64,000 bases of DNA from Nepenthes gracilis (Eukaryota; Streptophyta; Magnoliopsida; Caryophyllales; Nepenthaceae): contig BSYO01000005.1 in NCBI GenBank assembly GCA_033239525.1, positions 27,931,341-27,995,340 of the forward strand, read 5' to 3'. The notes below the pieces were generated by a model that was not told where the DNA came from, searched no databases, and was given only the letters and a program-made list of their open reading frames with translations. Shown here in pieces: positions 10,571 to 22,100 of this stretch. The translations under genes and the position numbers were made by a program. Position 1 is the stretch's first letter. Each line of letters opens with the position of its first letter.

Positions 10571-11205
10571 ATTTTCACTTGGCTGAAATGGAGGGAGATC
10601 CGGAGTAGAACTTCTGGAGAGCTTTACAAGGCCAGAGAAGTAAAGACTTGCCGACTGATAAAATCACAAGGAAGGTCAACGGAGGACAGCCTGTCTAAAA
10701 AAGGCTGACCTGCAAAGTCTGTACAGACAGTAGATTTTGTAAAAAAATAAAGTTGACTTTCAAAGTTAGTAGTTGATTCGCAGAACAGGTCAACTACTCC
10801 CAACAGGAAGGCGTCTTGCAGAGTTCGTGGCAGACTTTACAGTGCACGCTGCCATATGCAGAAGCAGGTAGTCACCCGGAGCACATGTGTATATATATGT
10901 GTGCTGAATTGTAAAAGTATAGAGAGCAACATGTAAGTAGTGAAGTGAAGAGAAAAAAAATAAAGAGAGAACATAAGGAGTAGCCAATTTTTTTACTCTT
11001 GTATTTTGCTTTTGTTCTATTCTCAGCTCTGTAAGGACTTGTGTAGCTAGGATTTTTGTAACCAATGCTTATATAGTGAGATTGTTTGTAGACTAAGTGT
11101 CCCATAATTTTTCTCTCTTATTTAGAGGAGGGTTTCCACGTGCGTTTCCGTTCGTTGTCTTGTCCTCTCGGTTCGCCAGACCGACCGGCATTCTCTTCCC
11201 CAACA
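10571..11205 (+). repeat. Rest of 3' LTR of Copia E
   Basis: This is LTR sequence with GGTCAAC words (10673, 10782), a CTC/GAG hairpin (about 11113-11130), GGGTTTCCACGTG, and the end CCCCAACA at 11205. It probably continues 8869-8980. Confidence 0.6.
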
Positions 11206-11740
11206 TGTGTGACATCTAAAAGAAGGTTATCTGTCCCAATGCTGTAAGTGGAAATCAAGGTTGCATCTCCCCCACCCTCTTGTTTACTTCTGATTGGCCC
11301 TTCAAAGATTCCTGCTAATGTCTTTTTTGGTAAGTAAAGATTCCTGCTAATGTCAAAGACCCAAAATTTAGATCAACTTGGTTAGATGCAGCATGACCTT
11401 ATGCTATGGTTGCTATAAATTTTAACGAGGAAGACAGTAAAAAAAAAAACTTGTTTCTAGGATGAAAAGTGAAAGATGCAGCCGGATTTAATCTATATTT
11501 ATCTGGTTTACCTGAGGAGAAGTGTGGAAATTTTTTATTTCATCTATCAATTACACAGGGCTTACTGGAGATCTCAGCAGTTTTTGTTTTCTTTGTTTTG
11601 AGCGGAAAACAATGGAATCCAGTTGGATGAGACACACAGTCTTGCTTTGAATTTCGATCCTTTTCTTTCATGAAGACCAAATACTATTACAAATTTTAGA
11701 TATTCATCTTTCTGTCTGTGTCTGGGCTCTGATTAATTAG
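11206..11740 (+). other. DnaJ intron remnant between transposons and the C-terminal exons
   Basis: No coding sequence of the missing DnaJ middle exon is found here on either strand. TAAAGATTCCTGCTAATGTC or near copies occur twice (about 11300 and 11336). It ends with a plausible acceptor (TTAATTAG) at 11740. Confidence 0.45.
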
Positions 11741-12610
11741 GCCCGCATAAAGGGCCTCTGAGTGAAAGGACACTGCCTTGCAATCTGGAAGAGCTGTATA
11801 AAGGGACCACTAAGAAGATGAAGATTTCCCGGGAAATCGCTGATGCAAGTGGGTGAGTAGATCTTTCGTCTTATGGAAAGTTGTGTTACCACTGTTTATG
11901 TCGAGTTTACTCAATGGCACGATCTTGGCTTTAGCAGCAAATTTATATTGTTGCATTTCTGCTGCAAAGTTGTCAAAATGCAAGTTTTGTGTATTTATAT
12001 GGCAGTGGTTGTGGAAGCCTTTCTTTTAATTCCTAATATGCAACACTATTTTGGGTAATATTGGTTCATAGAATCTTTGCTTTTTTAAAAAAAAAAAAAA
12101 ACCTCATTGTTATTTCAATTAGGCAAGTCCATTATTTGTTGCTGCAGCTTATTTTCAATTGTGCTTCACAGGAAAACCATTCCAGTGGAGGAAATATTAA
12201 CAATTGACATCAAACCAGGCTGGAAGAAGGGGACCAAAATCACTTTCCTGGAGAAAGGAAACGAGCAGTTGGGTGTTATTCCGTCGGATCTGGTTTTCAT
12301 TATTGATGAAAAACCTCATGGGATATTCACAAGGGACGGGAATGATTAAGTTGCCACGCAGAAGATATCGCTGGCAGAGGCACTGACAGGATATAATGCC
12401 CATCTTACAATATTGGACGGTAGAAATCTGACCATTCCCATTAGCAATGTTATTCATCCAAACTACGAAGAGATCGTGCCTAAGGAGGGGATGCCAATAC
12501 CAAAGGAGCCTTCAAAGAAGGGCAACCTCCGAATCAAGTTCAGCATAAAATTCCCAGAGAGGCTAGCTTCTGACCAGAAGGTCGGGATCAAGAAATTGTT
12601 GGCTCCCTAA

Positions 12611-13175
12611 GTCAAAAAACTTGGTCGAACTGTACGTCTATGAATCCCAAATTCTTGTGAATAATTCTCTCCTATTTCTTTATTTCTAATGTTGGCTTAG
12701 TAGTATTATTTGCTGGGAAAGCATATGTAAAAATGACACAGCAGTTTTGGCAGACTCGATTGTTCTCTCTAGAAATCAGAATAAAAGCTGATTATTATGC
12801 TTTTTTTGTCATTTTTCAACAAAGAAGCTTAATGAGTCTTTCTTTTAGTGAGAATGTTATTGTGTGCATTTGCTACATGCTCAAGCTACATTTTGTGATT
12901 CTGTCCACTGCTGCTGAAGCTCTAATCAAACAGAATGTCATCACAGAGGGAGCAATTGATAAATTTTGTCAGTTATACATAAGATTTTGCAAATAAGCAC
13001 TTAGGGTGTCCTCTCAATAAAGAGAAAAATTGATCAAAGGAGAAAAAATTATTATTTTTTTTTACATTGACAGCAGGACGACATCCTTATCCTTTTCTTT
13101 GTTTGAAGTGGAAAATTCTCAAATCTAGAGCCAGGCTTGATCCAGGAGCACCAGCACTGCAGCGCTTTTTCTCAA
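12611..13175. other. Convergent intergenic region between DnaJ pseudogene and TPT
   Basis: The two genes point at each other and their stop codons are 565 bp apart, so both 3' UTRs should lie here. AATAAA-like signals exist (AATAAAAG near 12779 on plus). I see no further gene. Confidence 0.5.
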
Positions 13176-16100
13176 TCAAGCTGCCTTCATTTGCTGCAAA
13201 TAATTACCTCAATTTAACTGAGAGCAATTCAAGCTGATTTTTATTGTCTCAAACATTTATAAAGTTATGCAATATGACAAAATTATGAGCAAGTTCAATG
13301 GGGAAGCAAATTGAGACTCACTCGTTTCTCTTCTTCCATTTTGGCCTTTATGAAAGAATATATGGCTACACCAGCAATTGCAATGCATGTTCCAACGCCA
13401 GTTTGTGTTGAAATTTTGTTGCCTGCGATAGAAGAATTGCCAATTATCTTTTGATATAAAGACCAAACAAGCATAGGAAGAAAACAACACTACTCATATT
13501 GCAAGTAGTTCATTATAATTTTACTGAAACTGATACAGTAGCAGCTGTTATGTGGGTCCAATTAACAGGAAAAAATAACAATAAAAAAAAGACTACTCAA
13601 TGACAAGTAGATCAAAGATTGCGCATCGCAGTCTAAGAATGTTATCCTTGCTTTGTGCACTGGCACAGTAGAATTAGAATCTACTAGCTCAAATGAGTGG
13701 CTATTAGCTCACTTTCTTAAGAAGGGTTTTCTGTAACTAAGAAATGAGAATTATTGACACATGTTTCCTGGCTCATAAAAAGGATGAAATTGACAATGTC
13801 ACACTTAGAGATTGAGCTCATCAAGTATCACATTATATTTATTTTTTTATTAAATAGTAACAAATAAATAATAATAGTACTTTTTAAGAGAAAATATATA
13901 TATATACAAAATGGATGAAAATGGATTTACCGAAGACCAGAATAGAGAAGCCAATCACAAACACACGCTTCAAAACGTTGCCAACAGCATGTGTAAGAGG
14001 CGCCACCCTCTCCAGGGTGTTGGTAGCTAGCTGAGAATCCAAAAGAAATTTTTTTTCATATATTAGGGTAATGTGATGATGCATAATGCCCAGTTGAAAT
14101 ATATGTTAGGAATCAAGATTTAAACTTTAGACTGCATAATTTTCACAGCATCAAATTAAAAGTTCTAATCCTGCCCATTTGCAAATATGTGATACATACT
14201 TTTGCTAATTTGCATGTAGCAGTAGTTACACAAACCTGATTATATAGGTGGTAAAACATTCCCACCCAGAAAAGATCAGAAATAAACTTGGTTAGACCCA
14301 CTTTAGCAATTGCATCATTGAATCCATGCTTCATGAGTTGAGGTCCCTCCACCTAAAGGTAATTGTATTTTAAGGGTCATGTAAAAAAAGCAAGTCCTAA
14401 TCAAGTCAAAACTTTAACCTCAACAAAGTCTAGTCTAGTTTTCAGAGGCGTATCAGTCCACTCACAATGATGGCTGGTGGAATGCACACCAATAGAGCGA
14501 TTATGGAAATGTAGGCATAAACATTAGTACTGTCCATATCAGTCTGAAAAAAAAAAGGGACGATTGATTGTTATTATAAACTTTGAAGTACTAGGTAGAA
14601 AGCACAAGACATTACTGGCAATTGTAGTGGCAGTTGAAGCGTTAGTCATATACCATGGCTTTCTTCGAGTATATACTCCGGTAGGTGAAGGATATATTTG
14701 AGATCATTGCGCTAATGAAGCCAGTCCAGTTGAATGATAACTCAGTCAGTGATGCCATTGAGACACCTGCATTGAGTAGCAGTTCATAATACAAATTGAA
14801 ACTTTGGCAGCAGAGCCTTATACAACAGAATTTTATTCATGAAAATCAAGTCCATGATCAACATAAATGACACATAGCGACGGTGAATATACCTACCGAG
14901 TACAACTGGAGCAAGGGACAGCCACAGAGTAAATGGTATAGATTGTCCAAGAATGAACTGAGAAGCAGCAGCATTGAAGAAGGGCTCAAGAGCTGGGCGA
15001 TAGCAATATAAAAGCACAAATTAGGATAAGGTTGCAGGAGAGGCAGCATAGCAAAATTTTTTTGTTGTTATGAAAGCAAGATGGCTTCTAGTTCACTTAT
15101 TACCAATGAGAAACTAAATTCTATGAGTTCACCTTTTATCGTGTGCGTGAAAGAGACAGCAACTGCAGCAAATGAAACATTGCTGGTCACATGGCCTATT
15201 GCATGGCAAACAGCGACGGGGATCAGCAGCTTCAGGAGGGTCGAGTCGATAGGCTACAAAGACAACCATGATTCATATACCATAGCATGTACAAAATGCC
15301 CATAGCACTTACATGAACCACCATAGCAGCAAATATGTTAGGCCTGCATCTACAGAATTGAGAAACTCCAATTCATGGGTCCTTGAATGCAATGGTGATC
15401 ATGCCGTTATTTATACATAATTTGATCTTATCAAGGTTGAATGTAACAATCAAGAGACACTGAGGATACCTTTTTCTTGATATTCATGATAGGTCACCAT
15501 GTTTATCCCACATTTTGTATTGAAGTAACTCGAGTCTGGTGTTTCAAAATTTTATAAATCTCTTTTTCAGAGTTGGAGCTATTAGTTTTCTCCCCCACCA
15601 GGAGCCGAATTTCACATTGCTGCGAGCATCTCATGCACAAAAGGCTCGTAAGGCGTTTGATTAAGAGAGAACCGTTGTCATGATGGCCAAGCATGGGTAG
15701 GTCACCCAAATTCAGAACTATGGGGCTAAGACTACCGATGATAAGGGCTCAAAGATGTCACATTTAAAGAACTTTGTGTTGGGTATTGGGTCACTCCATT
15801 ATGAATGTCACAACAAATTGACGGGTCATCGGAAAGATGTGTGATATTTGTGCGTATAATGCTCAGGTGAAGATATCAAGCAGGGGCCACACAATATTTG
15901 TATGAGGTCGGCCAATGGTGGGGTGGGGGTTGATTGAGCGATGAAGGAAGTTGAGGGGTCATATGATATTCATGCGAGGGTCGGCCAATAGTCGGTCAAA
16001 GGTTAGCTAAGTGGCGCGTGATGGGCACTTAAAGAGAATACATGCACCATTTTTTTAGAGGAATGGCACATGATGGGTGCTTGAGGGAAGCACATACATA

Positions 16101-19100
16101 GTTTATCCAAAAAGGTTGGGCCTAATGCATATATGAAAAGCACTTATACGCCGTTTGTCTAGAGAGGTCATGCCTTGTATACTGTTTTTAATATAAAGTT
16201 GTACCTAATGCTTTTTTAGGATATCTAAAATTATTTACTTATAAAAGGAAGGATGCACAGATAGAGAGAAAAGAAAAATAGAGAAAAAGAAGTGGTTTGG
16301 CATCCAATTAAGATTCAATTTAAGTTCTATTTTTCATTAAAGTTAGATACGTTGTTCTAGTATTGTTTTTTAGGAAGTATTACCATTTTATTACTCTTAT
16401 TTTTCGGTGTATTTCTTTTTTTTTGGTGAGTTGTTAGGTGTGTTAAGGTAGTTACTATAAAATGATTTTTTATTCGGATTATAATGAAGGGATTTCATAT
16501 AGAGTTATTTTATAACTGGCACAATCATTACAGTGGATTTATTTGAAATTTGTCTCATGATTTTTTTCTTAATTGAAAAATATTTTTTACGTTAAAAATC
16601 ATTATATATTGTTATATTTCTTATGATTATAAGTTTAATGGTTGACGTTTTACGAGGGATTCAGATTTGTTCCACTGTATTGGGTATGCTTGTTTTGGTT
16701 GAATCCCAATTCTTTGTGCTCATATTGCTTCATTTAAAGGATTGAAACCATGAAATATCGAGAAAAGTCAAGGCATTTGAGAATCATTCAGTAAATTAAA
16801 GAATATTCAAAAGTAATATTTCAATACTTGTAACAACACCATTTTTAAAACATTATTTCGTCGATTACAAATACAAACGGGTTCATACAATTCGTCTTGA
16901 GAATATAATGAAATTGTATTTGATTGTGATTTTAATTAGCAAAATTAAATCCGGAACCTACAATAAAAATAAGATTATCTAACCCTTATTAATTATTTCT
17001 TATAGTAAATTTATAAGATAATTTGATATTTGTAAGTTTCTTTCTTATCGTTTTTTATATTTTTCATCATCTCAAAATCAATGACTGATGTGATTTTTAT
17101 AAAGGATAGTGTAAAAATATATGTCCATCCTGAACAGACGTTTTTTAGTTTTGCTACTAATATGTCTATTCCAATAATTTAATAAAATTGATTTCTATAG
17201 TGGACTTGATATACAAGTCTTTCTTGAAAGCACAAGAAATATCATCCCCACCATCATGATGATCCATCCATTCGACAATTCATTACTAATCCAAGAACTT
17301 ACTATTTTCTTGGAATATTTCATTCAATTATTCTTACATGCCAATATAAGTTATTTGGGCTACTAGAATATATAGTTCATTTGCCTACAGCAAAAGATAT
17401 ATTTTGTCTTGACTAAATCATGGTGTATGTAAATCATCTAGTTACTATTGTATATTCTATATCCACAAGAGTACAATAAGAATAAAATGTACTTATTTTT
17501 TCTATTCTTGGCGGAAAATTTGGTATCATTATTGATGCGTACCCGGATCCGACTTCGAACAGTTTCGGATTTGCCTGGTTGATTGGATCCGGCTCCGTTC
17601 ACTGAGTCTGAATCCTACACACCACTATAGTAAACAAGAGGTCAGGTGTCGGCGGGATGTTGTCCCACCGAAAACACTCCGACGTTCAAATCAGTAACAA
17701 GCCTTCGAACTTTAGAAGATGAACTGATAAGTAAAAGAGAGAGAGAATGAAATTGACGGGAGTGTTGGCCTGTAGATGTAGAGACGTTCCCGTGACTCGT
17801 TGAGAGTATGATTTTCGACTCGATGTTGGCGAGGAATGAGTGGAAGTTACGTCCTGGAAGCTACGTCCTGGAAGCGTGGAAGCTTTAGGGGACGGTTCTC
17901 AGGGAGCAGGAGAAGTCTCTGTAATCTAGAGGCTTGGAGTGGGATTGGAAGGTAAGCAATTGAGAGAGAGTATGCTTTAGTGCTGCGTTGTATTTAGCGT
18001 CTGTGTGCGTTTTTCAGATTGTCAAAAGCGTCCTTGCAGAGTGGAGACTCCGGATTTATATAGATAGTGGGGAGTACGACCTTCCTTGCCTAGGAAGGCG
18101 TGATCCCTAGCTTGGCGTTGGCGGCCTTCTTTGAGTAGGTAGACTTGATTGGCGTGATCTGATGGAATCGCTTCCTTTCTGAGCGGGTAACGGATCTCCA
18201 AATTATTTGCCTTCCTTTTGTATTTTTGTGACCGTTAGACTCCATCGTTGGCGAGGAGAGAGAATCTGACGCCTTCCTTATGGGATAGGCACTGAATCTG
18301 TTGATACCTTTTCAGAGGAGATCGACTTTACGGAAAGTGTGAAATCAGGGAAAGGATCGTTGCTTGTCGTGTACGGGAACGCCCACCAAACAGGGCCTGG
18401 CCCGTATTAGGTTTAACATCTTTTCGCGGCCTACTGCTACAGTACTTCTGATCAACAGAAATGTTGACCGTCTTGAAGGAACGATTTAGCCGTCTGTTTG
18501 TGTGTCTGCTTGTGCGCTGAGCAGTCAATGCTAACGTGTTGACTGTTTAATGTGTGTCTGGACTTTTCTGGACTTTGGGCCACTTTTCTTATTGGGCCTG
18601 TCAGTTATGGGCCTACCATCAATTACCATTTTCTTATGTCATGGAATCATCCCATATATCATGACTTTTTTTTATTCTTTTTCCAATAGTTATTAATAAA
18701 GAAGAATACTACTACCTATATCGGGGATATTTTCTTCCAATTCCCCAAATCGTAGCCGACTTGAAATAACTATATGGGTAGTTTGAAACGATGCCTCTTC
18801 TTAATTAAAGATAGAAATAATTTGAATAATTTTGTCCTCAATAAATTATTTCACATTATCATATCCTGGCATCAAACGGCACATTCATAAATCAAAAATA
18901 AAATGACATTTTTACTCCTTTTTGAAACTTTCATATTGTCAAATGAAATAATTTATCAATGTCGTCAATCTTTAACTTGATTTTAATCAATTTTGTAAGG
19001 ATGCATTCCAAAAACTTCAAATAAAATGAAACACGACTTAAAGAAGAGAGGATTGATGGCGCAATTGGTCTGTACCTTTTTATTGGGATCACTTCCGTGT

Positions 19101-22100
19101 GGAAGTCCTTAGGACTTGAACAGAGCACGAATGTGCTGGGAAGAAGAAATTTCGATCAACAAAATTGACCGGAGTCAATTATTCCGATCAACAAGGTTGA
19201 CCGGAGTCAACTTTTCTGGTCAACTCCTTCGGTCAATATGTTGACCGTCATAGGTTGTGAGTCGTTTGAAGAAGCAAGACGGGCTACTTCGACCGGTTAA
19301 CGGTGTGGTTGACCGGCTAATATTAAGCAACGGACGTTAGAGTTTGATATGCCATATTTGGGAGATCTGAACGACTGTCATATCCAAAAAGAGTACAGTT
19401 GACCTACCCTTCTGGGTGGTTGGTGGAAGTCATTATCAGAACTCCAAAGGCTGATCGGTCTGTACAAGCAGGCATGCGCCGCCTGCTGCAGGACTAGACA
19501 TGCATATGCAGGCAAATTTTGGAAGTTGAGCACCAACCACTGAGCTATGGTGAGGGGCGTGTGTATATGTATGTACACTTTGCACATAGCGAAGAAGTGT
19601 AGCAAAAGTGGAGGAGAGTTGCAAGGCAAGAACAAGAAGAAAGAGAAGACACCGGTCAGGTTAAGAGAGAATGTAACAGAGGAGAGAAAGAAAAGGAAAG
19701 AGAGCTATGAGTAAAACAAATGTGAGAGCTTTGTTTACTTTGCACCGTTCCTATTTTCGCCTCCTGTAATTTTCTCATACTTAGTGATTCTTTGTGGACT
19801 TTGAGTCCCGTAGTTTTTCCCTTGATTCATAAGGGTTTTCTAAGTAAAAAATTAGTGTTCGTTTCTCTTCTCCTCTCTCTACTTTATAGTACTCATTGTA
19901 CCTTATTAGTTGGCCGTCCATTCCAACCAACAGGTGGTAACTGTTTTTGTATTCTGGTAAGTAGGCCGCCTGTTGCCCGCCATCACTTTTTAAATAACCC
20001 CCACAAAAGCGCTTGCTGAAACTATTTTTTTTAATATAAAAGTCCCAGAAGAAAAAGTAATAGAATTGATTTTCATAATAATAATACGAAACATGTTGAA
20101 ATTTTTTTAAAATAAAATTATTGAATAAAAAAATGAATGTCTATAGTAAATTAATCAGTTAATTCAATAAGAATGAGAGTTAGCATTTGAAAATGATAGT
20201 ACCATCCAACCTAATTTGAAATCTCATAGTAATTTTGAGTTGGATATAATATCTTGTCCTTTAGACCAATGAATTATAGGTCATCTTTAAAGGAAAGAGA
20301 TTAGCCTTTCAAAGAATAATATACCCCGGCTCAACATGCTTTTAAAGAGTAATGAAAAGCTGGGGAATGGAAAAGTTGAGGTTAAAAGGGTCGAAGCAAA
20401 GAAGCAATTCAAGGAAAAAAAAAGGGCTTCACCGGGCACGTCCACAAGAGGAGGTAAATCATAATTCACCCTCCAATGAATTGATTTCGGTATGCCCCTA
20501 ATATATATATATATACATATGACGTTTGGAGTTTTATCCGTACGTTACCCTTTTATTTCTTTTTCCCTAGTGGGATTATTGAGACATTTGGACCAAATGG
20601 CAACAGAAACAACCAGTATACCAATTGAAAGTCTTATCTTATACACTGCTCCCAAATAATATCATACTAGAGTACTACTTAGACTATATATCATAGCGTT
20701 AAACATCACGCATAACCAAATAATTATTGAGTTTTGCATTACTCATTTGTAGGTATTACAATAAACAAATTATCATCATGCGGTCGCACGATATTTGCGC
20801 GTGATATACTCGGGCAAAGTTATTTAGTAAGGGTCACGCGATACTCGTACGAAGGTCGACCGAAAATTAGTTTAGAGTTATTCAAGTAACAAATGACGCC
20901 AAAGAATCGCACAATATTTATACGATCGGATTGATAGAAGGTTAGTAGAGTGGCACATGATAGGTGATTGAACAACGCTCGTCGCGATGTTTGTCCAAAT
21001 AGGTTGCACCAATACGAATCTAATCTGCGCTTGTGCACTATTTTTGATATAAAGTCGTGTTTGATGGGATTTTAAGGTATTTGAAATTAGTTTTTTACAC
21101 AAGAAGCGTCGCACAGAGAAAGAAGTAAAATTGTTAAAAGATGAAGAGATTCAACATTCAATTGAAATACGATTTGTGTCCTATTTTTCACAAAAGTCAA
21201 GTACGTTGTTCTAAAATAAATTTTTAAAATGTATTTTTATTTGATTGCATTTATTGATTGGCATATTTTCTCTTGTGAGTTGTTAGATATGTTGAATGGG
21301 TTTGTAGTCAACTATTTTTCATTCAAGTTTATAGTAAATGAATTTCAAATGGATTATTTATAACCGATATTATTATTATAGTAAATTTATTCAAAATTTG
21401 TCATATATTTTTTTAGTCGAAAATAAATTTTCACATAAAAAATATTATGTATTGCTGTATTTATTGTACTCACGAATTTAGTAGTTAATGTTTGACAAAG
21501 AATTCGGGTTATTTCTGCTACATTAGATTGTATGTATTTTGGTCGAATCTCAACAATAATACATTAATAAGTGATCATTGATATTGTTTCTAGCAAAGAG
21601 TAGACTACCCAACATATATCTACGAAGAACACAAATGACAGACAATGAACAAATTAAAGTAATTACAGTACTATTTTTATTTAGGTGGGCAATTTAGCTG
21701 TTAGAGATTACTTCAATGACACAGGAAATCATCATCATAGGAGTATTACTTCAACGCTAATGGGCCTCGGAGAAGTGTACTTACAGCCCGTTTAGGAAGG
21801 CCCACAGTCCAGCTGACCAAGCAATAAACCACTCCAACAAACAAATGGATGACTGATACAAAACTGCACATCATCAATCACATCATCAAAACCACTTTTC
21901 TTCTCATCATCAAAACTAACCTACTATTTCCAAATATAACTTGCAGGACAAATAACAGAAAGAAAACTAATTAACCACCAAAGGATGAGTAGTTGAAGAC
22001 GAACGTACTAAGGATATGGGAAGTAGTTGTAAATCTTCTTGTTGAGTATGTTGAATATCACATTCAGAAAGTACCTGTACTAAGGACAGAAGTAATTTCA

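Larger units (their letters stand above)
1402..12610 (+). pseudogene. Type II DnaJ/HSP40 (DNAJB1-like) co-chaperone, split by retrotransposons and broken
   Basis: Exon 1 (1402-1566, 55 codons) encodes a J-domain start: [11 protein letters not shown], an [14 protein letters not shown] segment with the HPD motif that stimulates Hsp70 ATPase, and FKQISEAYE, ending at a GTAAAG donor. The C-terminal substrate-binding region survives at 11741-11852 (LPCNLEELYKGTTKKMKIS, donor GTGAGT) and 12172-12610 (IPVEEILTIDIKPGWKKGT through the end). The splice phase between these two exons is correct. The exon that should lie between (end of the J-domain, Gly/Phe linker, first C-terminal segment) is not found, and 1681-11205 is filled with transposons. 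TAA at 12347-12349 interrupts the last exon where the family usually has Leu (DGNDL), and the frame is open again to the normal stop at 12608-12610. Type II HSP40s are cytosolic or nuclear co-chaperones; a full-length product is not possible here. Confidence 0.85.

Noticed and set aside
13322..13490. Longer open frame past the TPT exon 11 donor as the C-terminus
   Set aside because: Reading through gives VSLNLLPH, unlike the family. GTGAGT at the exon end and a small exon 12 (QMKAA, stop) restore the usual C-terminus.
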